From UBA6163 sp041753075 (GTDB lineage: Bacteria; Planctomycetota; Planctomycetia; Pirellulales; Pirellulaceae): a stretch of 64,000 bases of DNA. Positions 50,659 to 60,900 of this stretch are shown piece after piece. Numbering within the stretch: position 1 is the stretch's first letter; the number at the start of each line of letters is the position of its first letter. The position numbers were made by a program, and so were the translations under genes. The notes below the pieces were generated by a model that saw only the letters and a program-made list of their open reading frames with translations, had not been told where the DNA came from and did no database searches. Where the stretch lies: positions 55,777 to 119,776 of the forward strand of contig JBGSVE010000166.1 in assembly GCA_041753075.1 (NCBI GenBank), in the 5' to 3' direction.

Positions 50659-52230
50659 CTACTTGCCGCCCATCGATGACTCGATCTGCTTCTGCACCTT
50701 CTCGAGATTAAACGATCCGGGTGTTTGGCTCGGCGGAAAATCCTTCATGGTCATCAAGAATTTTGCGGCCAGCTGCTGCATCGGAGCGAGCACGAACACG
50801 CGTTCCAGGAACCAATCGTTGTAAGTATTCGCGTTGTGCTGGGCCTTCTCGAACGGGTCGCGGCGCAAATTGAACAATAGCGGCACGCGAAGTTCAGTGA
50901 ACGGTTCGCGCCAAACTTCAAACGCCATACCCCGGTTCTCGAGGAAGACCGCTTTCCAATCGTCGTAGCGCATTGCCACAATTTCGCCATCGTCGTTGAC
51001 GTAAATAAACTCATTGCGCGGCGACAGCTTCGATTTGCCCATCAGGTAGTCGAGTTGGTTGTAGCCGTCGATGTGATTCTTATAGTTGCGACCGTTGAGC
51101 GTCGCGCCGGCTTTGAGCTTTTCTTTAATGTCTAAGCTACCACCAGCGGCCGCGAACGTTGGCAACCAATCTTCGTGAGCGACGAGCCCATTGAGCGTCA
51201 CGCCGGCGGGAAACTTGCCGGGCCAGCGGATGAAGGCGGGCACACGATAGGCACCTTCCCAGTTTGAATTTTTCTCGCTGCGAAACGGCGTTGTGCCGGC
51301 ATCGGGCCAAGTGTTGTAGTGGGGGCCATTGTCGGTGGAATACTGGACGATCGTATTGTCGGCGATACCAAGTTCATCGAGCAAATCGAGCAATTGACCC
51401 ACCTGCATATCATGTTCGATCATGCCATCGGTATACTCGTCATTACCTTTGTTACGGTGTTCGGACTTGACGTGCGTGCGGAAGTGCATGCGAGTGCCGT
51501 TCCACCAACAGAAAAACGGTTTGCCCGCTTTGTGTTGGCGAGTAATGAAGTCCTTGGCGGCGGTGACAGTTTCTCCATCAATGGTTTCCATTCGCTTTTT
51601 GGTCAGTGGGCCGGTGTCTTCGATCGTCTGGCCGCCATTGCCATCGGCTTTGCATTTGAGCACTCCGCGGGGACCGAAAACCTCGATGAACTTCTTTCCG
51701 CTGGGCATCACCATATCGGTTGGGTAGTCTTCGTTCTCTGGTTCTTCTTCGGCGTTCAGGTGATAGAGATTGCCAAGAAACTCATCAAATCCATGCATCG
51801 TGGGCAAGTGTTCGTCGCGATCGCCTTGGTGGTTCTTGCCGAATTGGCCGGTCGTGTAGCCGATGCTCTTCATCACCGTGGCCATGGTAATGTCGGTCTT
51901 CTGCCAACCTTCTTTCGCACCGGGCAACCCAACCTTGGTCATGCCGCTGCGGACCGGCACGCTGCCGCCAATGAATGCCGCACGCCCGGCGGTGCAACTC
52001 TGTTGGGCGTAGTAATCGGTAAAGGCGAGCCCTTCTTTGGCGACGCGGTCGATATTGGGAGTTTGGAAACCCATCATGCCGCGGTTATTATGGCTGATGT
52101 TCCAGGTGCCGATGTCATCGCCCCAAATGACAAGCACGTTTGGTTTTTTGGCCGATTGAGCTTGGGCAATCGAACCGAGAAAAACCACCGCAATCAAAGC
52201 CAATGTGTGGGGGACCAGTCTCGTTGTCAT
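50659..52230 (-). CDS. Exported arylsulfatase (formylglycine type)
   Basis: A 523-residue sulfatase with a signal peptide (LALIAVVFLGSIAQAQS). The metal-site start is NVLVIWGDDIG (D38, D39), and the modification motif CTAGR (C79 to R83) fits C-x-[PA]-x-R, so Cys79 should be converted to formylglycine. Later motifs include FFCWWNGTRMHFRTH and QYSTDNGPHYNTWPDAG. ATG at 52230 has AAAGGAAA upstream. Planctomycetes carry many such enzymes for marine sulfated polysaccharides; the substrate is not predictable. Confidence 0.92.
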   Translation of the reverse strand: MTTRLVPHTLALIAVVFLGSIAQAQSAKKPNVLVIWGDDIGTWNISHNNRGMMGFQTPNIDRVAKEGLAFTDYYAQQSCTAGRAAFIGGSVPVRSGMTKVGLPGAKEGWQKTDITMATVMKSIGYTTGQFGKNHQGDRDEHLPTMHGFDEFLGNLYHLNAEEEPENEDYPTDMVMPSGKKFIEVFGPRGVLKCKADGNGGQTIEDTGPLTKKRMETIDGETVTAAKDFITRQHKAGKPFFCWWNGTRMHFRTHVKSEHRNKGNDEYTDGMIEHDMQVGQLLDLLDELGIADNTIVQYSTDNGPHYNTWPDAGTTPFRSEKNSNWEGAYRVPAFIRWPGKFPAGVTLNGLVAHEDWLPTFAAAGGSLDIKEKLKAGATLNGRNYKNHIDGYNQLDYLMGKSKLSPRNEFIYVNDDGEIVAMRYDDWKAVFLENRGMAFEVWREPFTELRVPLLFNLRRDPFEKAQHNANTYNDWFLERVFVLAPMQQLAAKFLMTMKDFPPSQTPGSFNLEKVQKQIESSMGGK

Positions 52231-52483
52231 TTGTTTTCCTTTGAGCGTGCCTGGGGGCATATAATCGGGGCGTGATTCGATTCCAAAGTGCGACAAGCCG
52301 GTCCTCCCGCCAGCAACTTGAAAGCTGCGGATTCGAGTGGCGGATTATAGAAAACCATCGATGGCTTGCCGATCGGGCAATCGAGAAAAATGCCGGTCCC
52401 CTAGTGGTGGGCGCAGTCAGCACGACGCCAAATCCACCGCGTTGTGATTGATCGCTGGATTATTTTCAGTCATAGTCAAGATC

Positions 52484-53302
52484 ATGAAGTTTGTAAGAAA
52501 TCCATTGCCAGGTATGAACCCGTGGCTTGAAGCCTACTGGGGGGATATTCACACATCTCTGACCACCTACGCGCGCGATTACATCCAGCGCCAATTACCG
52601 GACGATCTGCAAGCCCGTGTCGAAGAATACTTGTCGGTGTTCGAGCCGTACGAGCAGTCGCGAAAGCTGCGGCGAATCTCGCCTGATGTGCAAATTATCC
52701 AGCAAGCGGGCACGTCGGCGGTGTCTGCTGGCGGTGCGGCGGTGGAAACATTGGTCGAGGATCAACCGCTGCGAATTCGTCGTCGCACTGAGCCCCAGAC
52801 ACTGCGATACATCCAAATTGTGGACGTGAAATCACAACGACGCGTTGTCACGGCGATCGAGTTTATCAGTCTGGCGAACAAGGCAACACCGGCGGGTCGC
52901 AAACAGTACATTGCCAAGCAAAATCAATTGTTGGACGCCGAGGTCAACTTGGTCGAAATCGATTTGCTTCGCGCCGGTCGGTGGGTGATGGCTGCCGAGG
53001 ACGAACTTTATCCCGATCGATTGAAAACTCCCTACCGGATTTGTGTCGTCCGCGCCGAAGAATCCGAAGACGCGGAAGTCTATCAAGCCAGCTTTCGCGT
53101 GCCGCTTCCCAACGTCAAAATTCCGCTGCGCGCCACGGACAAGGATGTTATTTTGCCGCTGCAATTGCTCATTAACCAGGCCTACGAAAACGGTCGCTAC
53201 GGCAACGATTTGGATTACTCGGTGACGCCCGATCCACCGCTGGAAAACGATGAGAGCGCCTGGATCGAAAACTATTTAAAAGGACTTATTCCACGCCAGT
53301 GA
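52484..53302 (+). CDS. DUF4058 protein
   Basis: A 272-residue protein of the DUF4058 family: NPLPGMNPWLEAYWGDIHTS opening, LPDDLQARVEEYLSVFEP, YIQIVDVKSQRRVVTAIEFI and LPLQLLINQAYENGRYGNDL. The conserved V-x-x-I-E-F core recalls PD-(D/E)XK-like folds but no function is established. ATG at 52484 starts the conserved part; the frame extends to 52448. Its 3' end overlaps the next gene, on the opposite strand, by 17 bp. Confidence 0.8.
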   Translation: MKFVRNPLPGMNPWLEAYWGDIHTSLTTYARDYIQRQLPDDLQARVEEYLSVFEPYEQSRKLRRISPDVQIIQQAGTSAVSAGGAAVETLVEDQPLRIRRRTEPQTLRYIQIVDVKSQRRVVTAIEFISLANKATPAGRKQYIAKQNQLLDAEVNLVEIDLLRAGRWVMAAEDELYPDRLKTPYRICVVRAEESEDAEVYQASFRVPLPNVKIPLRATDKDVILPLQLLINQAYENGRYGNDLDYSVTPDPPLENDESAWIENYLKGLIPRQ

Positions 53303-53951
53303 TCAAGCGGGCGGGCAAGTGCGAAACGGAATTGAGCCAATCAAGTTGCCACCGTTTGCCATCGAAGTCCACTTTGCTGATTCCGGTGTTTCGCAGCGGT
53401 CCGAACATTTTGGCATCCGCGACACCGTCGAGCATCTGCGTCAACATGCAGCGCTTGAAGTCGGCGTGAATGATCGCAACAACGTGCCTTTGACTATTGC
53501 CGAAGGTAGCGACAAGCCGCTCGATTACGGTCGCGGCTCGTGCCTTCGCTTCGTCCTCAGCTTCCCGCGCGCGTCCACCCCACCACCCGCCGTCAAGAAT
53601 CGACTCATCGACAAGCGCTCCGGGAATATGATTAATGATCGCCGCTCGACCCAACCCCAGTCCTCCCTCGCGGGCGTCATCGCCAAAGCCGCGGTAACAG
53701 CCGCCGCGCTCAAAAACGTTGTGCCAAATCGAGACCGGCAATTTAGTGGCGTCGACGACTGCGCGCGTCGTCTGCAGCGTCCGCAGAAACGGGCTGGTAA
53801 TCAACGCATCAATCTTCAGCGTCTTGGTCCAACCGCCCAGAAACTCAGCCTGCAGCCGCCCAATCGCCGTGATCGCCGGGTCTTCGACGCGTTGGTAGCC
53901 AGGGCGGGCATTATTTTCGCTCTCGGCGTGACGGATTAAATAAAGCTGCAT
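53286..53951 (-). CDS. Histidine phosphatase family protein (phosphoglycerate mutase-like)
   Basis: A 221-residue protein with the RHAES catalytic motif (LYLIRHAESENNA, H8), TSPFLRTLQTTRAV and the second His in VVAIIHADFKRCML. The insert around the 'FERGGCYRGFGDDAREGG' segment is larger than in small phosphatases such as CobC. The cytosolic substrate is undetermined. Confidence 0.85.
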   Translation of the reverse strand: MQLYLIRHAESENNARPGYQRVEDPAITAIGRLQAEFLGGWTKTLKIDALITSPFLRTLQTTRAVVDATKLPVSIWHNVFERGGCYRGFGDDAREGGLGLGRAAIINHIPGALVDESILDGGWWGGRAREAEDEAKARAATVIERLVATFGNSQRHVVAIIHADFKRCMLTQMLDGVADAKMFGPLRNTGISKVDFDGKRWQLDWLNSVSHLPARLITGVE

Positions 53952-54066
53952 CGATTCTTTTCAAACAGTGACTAGAAATTTGCGTTACAATCTGACATAG
54001 ACTGGCGGACATTCAACCCGTCGGTTCCCGCCTGCAATTCCCACCTCGAATTTAACCCAAAAACCG

Positions 54067-56505
54067 ATGCGTCGTGATTTTAGACTCATTCGTTGGCTGC
54101 CGAAAAAAGTGTCTGACCGAGTCGTGGCAATGTTAGCGATGGGCTGCGTTTGCCTCAGCGCCGCGGCGGCGGACAATCTCGCTAATGTGCCAGCCGGAGC
54201 CGCCAAGTTCCTCCAAGCCAACTGCTGCGATTGTCACCAGGGCGACCATGCCGAAGCCGGCTTGGACCTCACCGAGTTTGTGGAACCGGCCAATACAAGC
54301 GTCACCAGTTCAAACCGTGACCCGTTGGCGACATGGGTCCGCTGCATCGATCGTGTCGCGGCGGGCGAAATGCCGCCACCGGACGCCGCCGAATTGTCCG
54401 CGCGCGAAGTCAATCAGTTTGTGACCACCGCCAGCACATGGATTGGTAGCCACGAGACCGCGCTGGCCGCCGAACTTGGTCGTGTTCAAGGTCGCCGTCT
54501 GACAAACCTGCAGCTCGAACGGACCCTCCAGGATTTACTTGGGATTGATATTCCACTGGCCCGAGATTTTTCTGACGAGCCGCGATCTGTTGGCTTTAAC
54601 ACGGTCGCCGATGGCCAAGCGATGTCGCATTTCCAGCTTGAACAACATTTGGCCGCCGTCGATCGTGCGCTTGGCGAAGCTTTCCGCCGCGTCAGTCAGC
54701 AAGACGACGAATCGATCGTCGAATTGTCACCGCGCCGCATCGCTCGCCAACGCCAAAATTCGCGAACCCGCGAGCCTGAGATACGCGACGGGTTGGCCGT
54801 CGTTTGGTCCGGCCGGCTGATTTTCTACGGACGAATTCCCGCGACCACTGCGGATGAACCTGGCTGGTTTCGCTTCAACGTCACCGCCTCGGCGCTCAAG
54901 CCACCGGCGGACCACGGCGTGTGGTGTACGGTGACCCGCGGTCGCTGTATCTCCAGTTCGCCGCTGTTGGTTCCAGTCAGTGAATTCGAGGCCACCGAGA
55001 TTCCGCAAACCTGGACCTTTGAAACTTGGCTCGACGCCGAAGAAATGATCGAGATCCGTCCCAACGACTTGACGCTTGGGCAAGCCAAGTTCGCGGGTGG
55101 CCAAGTCGGCACGGGCGAGGGTGAAGACCAAGATGTGCCAGGCGTGGCGATGCACGAAATCACACTGCAGCGTGTTCACCACGGACCGACTCGCGATGTG
55201 ATCCAGCAGATTCTGTTTGGCGACTTGAAGGTCAATCGAAACGGGTTGGCAAAGCTTGATGTGATTGCGGCGGACGCAAAACCGGCAGCAACCAAGTTGA
55301 TGACCGCGTTCGCCACACGTGCGTTTCGGCGTCCCGTCACGGAAACCGAAATCGAGCCCTACCTGCGATCTGTTTTCAGCTCGCTTGACCACGACATGCC
55401 GTTGGCACTTGCGCTACGCGACGGATATCGATCGTTGTTGTTGTCTCCGAGGTTTCTGTATTTCCAAGAGTCCGCCGGCCAGCTCGACGACTATTCGATC
55501 GCCTCGCGATTGAGCTACCTGTTGTGCAACAGCATGCCCGACGATTCGCTGCTGCAAGTGGCGGCGGCGCGACAACTGACCGACCGCAAAGTGATCGCCG
55601 CTGAAACGTCGCGGTTGCTCGCCTCGCCCCGCGGACAAGATTTCGTCAAACTCTTTGCCGACCAATGGCTTGACCTTCGCGATATCGATTTCACCGAACC
55701 GGACCCGAGGCAATTTCGCGATTTCGATCGTATCGTACAAGAATCAATGCTCGACGAGACGGTCGCGTTTCTCGACAACATGCTGGTCGAAAACCGCAGC
55801 GTCACCGAATTGATTGGGTCAGACTATACGTTTTTGAACAGCCGCTTGGCCCGCTACTACGGAATTGGCGGTGTCGAGGGTGATGCAATGCGACTGGTCA
55901 AACTTGATCCGTCCAGTCGTCGTGGCGGCGTGATCACGCAGGGTGCGATTCTGAAGATTACCGCCAACGGCACAACCACATCTCCGGTGCTGCGAGGTGT
56001 TTGGGTGGGCGAGCGACTGCTGGGCGAACATGTTCCGCCACCGCCACAAAACGTTCCCGCGATCGAGCCCGATATTCGCGGTGCAGTTTCGATTCGGGAA
56101 ATGTTGGCCAAGCACCGCGACCATGACGAGTGTGCGGTCTGCCACGTCAAGATCGATCCACCCGGTTTCGCGCTGGAAAACTATGACCCCGCGGGCAAGT
56201 GGCGCGATCGCTACGGCGAAGGCGGCAAGCGTGCAAAGCCAATCGAGATTGACGCCAGCTACCAACTTTCCGACGGACGCGAGTTCGACGATGTCGATGA
56301 ATTTCGCCGCTTGATCGTCGCCAATCCCCAACCGATCGCCGCCTGCGTTGCCGAAAAACTGGTCACGTACGCGACCGGGGCTCCACCGCGATTTTCCGAT
56401 CGCGACGAAATTCAACGCATCGTCGAAAAATCAGCCGACTCCGATTTTGGCTTTCGTACCATTCTCCAGCAAGTTGTTCAAAGTCCCGTATTTTTGACGA
56501 AGTAA
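54067..56505 (+). CDS. Planctomycete cytochrome c / DUF1587-1595-1592-1588-1585 protein
   Basis: An 812-residue exported protein. After a signal region (LAMGCVCLSAAAA) comes a cytochrome-c-like domain with CCDCH (C53 to H57), then the planctomycete DUF1587 region (about 140-200), a beta-rich middle, DUF1595/DUF1592 (about 420-610; DEPDPR-like 'DFTEPDPRQF', FLNSRLARYYGIGG), DUF1588 with GVITQGAILKITANGTTTSP and CAVCH (C689 to H693), and DUF1585 (LVTYATGAPPRFSDRDEIQR). The pair with the DUF1552 gene, 4 bp downstream, is a planctomycete hallmark; function unknown. Confidence 0.92.
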   Translation: MRRDFRLIRWLPKKVSDRVVAMLAMGCVCLSAAAADNLANVPAGAAKFLQANCCDCHQGDHAEAGLDLTEFVEPANTSVTSSNRDPLATWVRCIDRVAAGEMPPPDAAELSAREVNQFVTTASTWIGSHETALAAELGRVQGRRLTNLQLERTLQDLLGIDIPLARDFSDEPRSVGFNTVADGQAMSHFQLEQHLAAVDRALGEAFRRVSQQDDESIVELSPRRIARQRQNSRTREPEIRDGLAVVWSGRLIFYGRIPATTADEPGWFRFNVTASALKPPADHGVWCTVTRGRCISSSPLLVPVSEFEATEIPQTWTFETWLDAEEMIEIRPNDLTLGQAKFAGGQVGTGEGEDQDVPGVAMHEITLQRVHHGPTRDVIQQILFGDLKVNRNGLAKLDVIAADAKPAATKLMTAFATRAFRRPVTETEIEPYLRSVFSSLDHDMPLALALRDGYRSLLLSPRFLYFQESAGQLDDYSIASRLSYLLCNSMPDDSLLQVAAARQLTDRKVIAAETSRLLASPRGQDFVKLFADQWLDLRDIDFTEPDPRQFRDFDRIVQESMLDETVAFLDNMLVENRSVTELIGSDYTFLNSRLARYYGIGGVEGDAMRLVKLDPSSRRGGVITQGAILKITANGTTTSPVLRGVWVGERLLGEHVPPPPQNVPAIEPDIRGAVSIREMLAKHRDHDECAVCHVKIDPPGFALENYDPAGKWRDRYGEGGKRAKPIEIDASYQLSDGREFDDVDEFRRLIVANPQPIAACVAEKLVTYATGAPPRFSDRDEIQRIVEKSADSDFGFRTILQQVVQSPVFLTK

Positions 56506-56509
56506 GATC

Positions 56510-57796
56510 ATGGCAAACTATCTGTTCCATCAACTTGACCGCCGCACCCTGCTCCGCGGAACCGGCGTGACGCTGTCGCTGCCGTGGTTGGCGGCGATGC
56601 AACCAGCGATTGCCGCCAGCAACGAAACGCAATCGCCGAAACGATTCGTTGCCATGACCCTTGGGCTGGGTTTGGTCGGCGACAATCTGAATCCAATTCA
56701 AGCCGGTCGCGGATACCAACCGAGCCGCTATCTACAACCCGTCGATGACATGCGCGATCACTTCACCGTCATTTCGGGAACATCGCTGCCCGGCGTCAAC
56801 GGAGGTCACCGCGCCGAGGCAAGTCTGCTAACCGCCAACCCAGCCGGTAGCAGCAGCCGCGCGCGGAATTCCGTTTCGATTGACCAGTTGATGGCCAAGC
56901 ATTTGGGCGACAACACGCGTTATCCGTCGCTGGTGTTGTCAAGCAATGGCAGCAGCAGCCCGTCGTATACGGACAGCGGTGCGATGGTCCCGGCGGAAGA
57001 TTCGCCTTCGCGGCTGTTTTCTCGATTGTTCGTTAATGAATCGCACGCTGACCAAATTCGCCAGGCCGAGCGTGTGCAGCATGGCCGGACAATCATGGAC
57101 CTCGTCGGCGACGACGCCAAATCGCTGGCCCGACAATTGGGTGCCGGTGATCGCCAACGACTCGATTCCTACATGACGAGTGTCCGTGATCTCGAACGCC
57201 GCATGGCCGAGTCCGAAAAATGGGCCCGGCTACCGAAGCCAAAAGTGTCTGCGCCGAAGCCTGTCGACGTCCGCAATGGTGCTGACTTTATCGGCCAACA
57301 AAAGTTGATGAACGACATGATCCGATTGGCGTTACAAACCGATTCGAGTCGATTCATTACTTATCATCTGGGCGGCAGCGGTGGCGTGGTGCCTCTAGCC
57401 GGCGTGGAACAGGGCTACCATGGCCTCAGTCACCACGGTCTTGATGAATCGAAACTTGATCAATTGGCGATCGTCGAGCAAGAGATCATTTGCACGTGGG
57501 CACAATTTTTGCGCGAACTGAATGAGATTAGTGAACCCGGCGGCACTTTGCTTGACCACACCAGCGTGTTGTTGACCAGCAATCTTGGCAATGCATCGAA
57601 CCATAGTAACCAGAACATGCCGGTGCTGTTGGCCGGTGGATCGTTCCGCCACGGCCAACACTTGGCGTTCGATCGCAACAACAACTACGCATTGCCAAAA
57701 CTCTATGTCAACCTGCTGCAAGAAGTCGGCCTGGAGACCGACAAGTTCTACTCGACCACCGGAACCATGAACGGACTGGAGTCAACACGAGCGTAG
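56510..57796 (+). CDS. DUF1552 protein with a twin-Arg-like signal
   Basis: A 428-residue protein with an export signal of Tat type (LDRRTLLRGTGVTLSLPWLA) and the DUF1552 body: RFVAMTLGLGLVGDNLNP, HFTVISGTSLPGVNGGHRAE, TNLGNASNHSNQNMPVLLAG-like 'LLTSNLGNASNHSNQNMPVL', GGSFRHGQHLAF. Usually encoded directly after a DUF1592 gene as here, suggesting a joint extracytoplasmic role. No enzymatic assignment is possible. Confidence 0.92.
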   Translation: MANYLFHQLDRRTLLRGTGVTLSLPWLAAMQPAIAASNETQSPKRFVAMTLGLGLVGDNLNPIQAGRGYQPSRYLQPVDDMRDHFTVISGTSLPGVNGGHRAEASLLTANPAGSSSRARNSVSIDQLMAKHLGDNTRYPSLVLSSNGSSSPSYTDSGAMVPAEDSPSRLFSRLFVNESHADQIRQAERVQHGRTIMDLVGDDAKSLARQLGAGDRQRLDSYMTSVRDLERRMAESEKWARLPKPKVSAPKPVDVRNGADFIGQQKLMNDMIRLALQTDSSRFITYHLGGSGGVVPLAGVEQGYHGLSHHGLDESKLDQLAIVEQEIICTWAQFLRELNEISEPGGTLLDHTSVLLTSNLGNASNHSNQNMPVLLAGGSFRHGQHLAFDRNNNYALPKLYVNLLQEVGLETDKFYSTTGTMNGLESTRA

Positions 57797-57823
57797 ACTC
57801 AGTTAAGATTTCGGTTGACAAAA

Positions 57824-57888
57824 ATTGTAGAACGGTTGTCCACAACCGTTTGGGGACGCACATTCGGCGGGGACAGCCGTTCGACAAT
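57824..57888. repeat. GTAGAAC-type palindromic repeat
   Basis: ATTGTAGAACGGTTGTCCAC, AACCGTTTGGGGACGCAC, then GGGGACAGCCGTTCGACAAT, with both ends and both inner palindromes present. It lies between the convergent DUF1552 and giant ATPase genes. Confidence 0.82.
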
Positions 57889-57915
57889 CGCCTCAACCCA
57901 AACACAAAGCGGAGT

Positions 57916-60900
57916 TTATTCCGCAGAATCAAGCTCCGCTTGCATCTCGGCGTAGGTCTTCAGTAACGACTCCAGACGCAGTTTGAGCTGCGTTAGCTCG
58001 CGTCCCTGGTTCCCCGAATTCTCCAAAACCGGTCGCATCCATTCTTGCATTAAATGGAATTGGCCCTTGATCAAGTCAATCATCACGCGCGGCACTTTGT
58101 GCTGGACAAGCACCTTTTGATCCGGTGGCGCAGCGGCTTGTTGTTGGCTGATCGACTTCAATTGCTCAGCCGTGGCTTCAAGCACTTCGCCCATCCGCTG
58201 CGACGCACCGGCGATGCTTTGGCGCAGCGAATCCATCCGGGCGTCCATGCGTGATTCCGATGAACCGTCTTGCATCGCAATCGCCTTGGCAATCACTTGG
58301 CGTATCGATTCAAGTCCGTCTCGCATCGACGCCAATTGACGCAGCACTTGGCCGGTTTGATCTTCGGTGCTGATGCCCGACATTCGCACGTTCTCGACAA
58401 ACGCATACTTGATCGCGTCCCAACGTTCCTTTTGCATCGCCGTCATCACGCCCAATAATTCGCGCAATTTCAACAGGTTGGCTTCGTTGTCCGTCGTCAG
58501 CGTCTGGGCATCTTGCTCGTAAGTGCCGAATATCAACGCTTGCAATTCAGCGTCGTTCATCACCGGCACAACCTTCTCGGCCATGCGGTTCATGTTGCGG
58601 TAGCTGCCTTGCAACTTGAACGGTGGCTCGATGCGATAGGCATCAGCCTGCGCCGCCGAACGAATGTATTCGCGATTGACTTTCAATACCGTATCGCGAA
58701 CACGGATCAGCTTCCGCATCACCTCGAACATCGATCGCAACGCGTCAGCCGAATAGTTGCCCTTGAGTTCAATGCCTTCGAGCGAATCTCGCCCTGCCGC
58801 GCGAACGATCGCCCTTGCGTCGTCGGGGTTACCACTGGCAAGCGGTGCCAGGTGCTCATTGCTGGTCAAGCAATTTTCCAGGTAGCTGACTTCAAACGCT
58901 TCCGCCGCACCGCCAATGATTTCGCCCAGGTTGTAAACATCGGCCCGGTTTGAAAGCATGTCCGGGATCTGGAATCGCTCACCGCTTTCGGTGTACGGAT
59001 TGCCCGCCATCACGACCGCGACGCGACGACCGCGCAAATCAAACGTCCGTGTCTTGCCATCGCGAACGCCTTCGATCTTGCGCGTCGCATCGCAAAGCGA
59101 AATAAATTTTTGCAACAACTCGGGGTTCGTGTGCTGGATGTCATCGAGATACAACATTAAGTTATCACCCATCTCGAGCGCCAGATTCAATCGCTCGATC
59201 TCTTCGCGCGCCGCCGCGTTGGGCGCCTCGGCGGGGTCAAGCGATGTGACGCCATGCCCGATCGCGGGCCCGTTGATTTTCATGAACACGACGCCCAAGC
59301 GATTAGCCACGTATTCCATCAACGTTGTTTTGCCGTAGCCAGGAGGACTGATTAACAGCAACAAGCCCATGCGGTCGGTGCGTTTGCCTTCGCCGGCGGC
59401 TCCCATTTGCTTGGCGAGGTTATCGCCAATCATGGGCAAGTAAACTTCGTCAATCAAGCGGTTGCGAACAAAACTGGTCAAGACCTTCGGTTTGAATTCT
59501 TCCAGCCGCATTTCGCGCCGCGACGAATCGAGTACGCGGTGTTTGGCTTCGCCTAGCCGATTGAAACGCGGCACGACATCGCTTCGGTAGTGATTGAGCC
59601 GCGTCAGCAATTCGTGATAATGCACGACCATCGAACCGGCGGCGATTCGGTTGTGCGTGCCCGACAAGCCTTCGACCTTGAGCGCCGCCGCACCGTCCAA
59701 CAAGTGACCTTCGCCGAGGCCGTCTTGCATGATGAGTAACGCCAATTCGTTACGATAGCCAACCGCCGGATCAATCGATTCCACGGCTTTGGATTCGATA
59801 AACGCATCGGCCCAATTTCGCGCCAGGACGAACGCCCGCAATGGCCGCGCGTCATTGCTTTTCAATACATCGGTGACCCAATGCTTCCGATCCGCTTGGC
59901 CGATCGAACCGCTGAATGATTCAAACAATCCTAATGCCGCGGCACTCAGCGCGGGTGTCGCCGGTGAACCGACAAGCATGTCAAACAGGTAGTCCGCGAT
60001 CGCGTCGGCGGTTACGTTGGGGAACGTGTCCGTCCATCCACTCTCGTCATCGGATGCGAGCTGCGCCAAGCGTTCGCGAAATTCTCGCGCCGGTCGCGCA
60101 CCGGGGAACGCTTTGGCCAAATGTGCAAACCCACCGATCCAAGCGACGAGATTGCTGCGAGTTGGTTTCGTCGTCAATCGCAGCCACCACAACGTTGCCG
60201 CAGCTCGCACGCTTGGCGTATGACGCAGCAATCCCAATTGGCCATCAAGCTTGATGAGCGCCCCCAAGATCAGCGCTGCATCCTGGTCATGCACACCCTT
60301 GGCGTAGCCTTCGCTAAATCGGCCGGCGATCTGTTGCTGGACCCAAGCTAAATCCGGCTGCGGGTGCTTCGCATTTTCGGGGCCTGACCCCATTCTCGCT
60401 TGCTCGAACAAATCTACCGCGAGGTACTCGCCGCGATATACCAATGCGTTCTCGCTGATGAGTTCCTGTTGCCACAAATCACGCGCGGCGAGCAAATCGG
60501 GATCGGTCAGCGGCTCAAAATACTGAGTTCCGGTAAGGTGCAACGTCAATTGGCCGTCACGAATCACCGTGGTCAGATCGAGCGGCTGGGTATTGACGGC
60601 AAAGCGATGCTTGCCCAAACGAATCGTTTCACCGGAGCCTTCGTACAGGTCTTGGCGATCCTTCAATTGGCGAATCACTTCTTCGCGTGTTGTCTTCAGG
60701 CGGCTTTGGATCTCTTCGACCCGCACGGCGTCGTCGAGCGTCTGCAATTGCTCGACGATGCCACGGACCTTTTCGACCATCAAGTCTGCGGCAAAGTAGG
60801 CCAAGATCTCGTCAACGTTCTTGAACGTCGATGCCTTGGTGTGAATGCCTTGCAAGATACGCGACGCCGATGCAGACAACGTCTCGGCGCGACGATTTCG

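Noticed and set aside
51319..52275. 318-codon plus-strand frame opposite the sulfatase
   Set aside because: Its composition mirrors the sulfatase gene and no domain is seen; the sulfatase has full motifs.
17984..57888. CRISPR array or tandem repeats
   Set aside because: The repeats are dispersed, palindromic and variable in length, with no regular spacers; no array was seen anywhere in the window.
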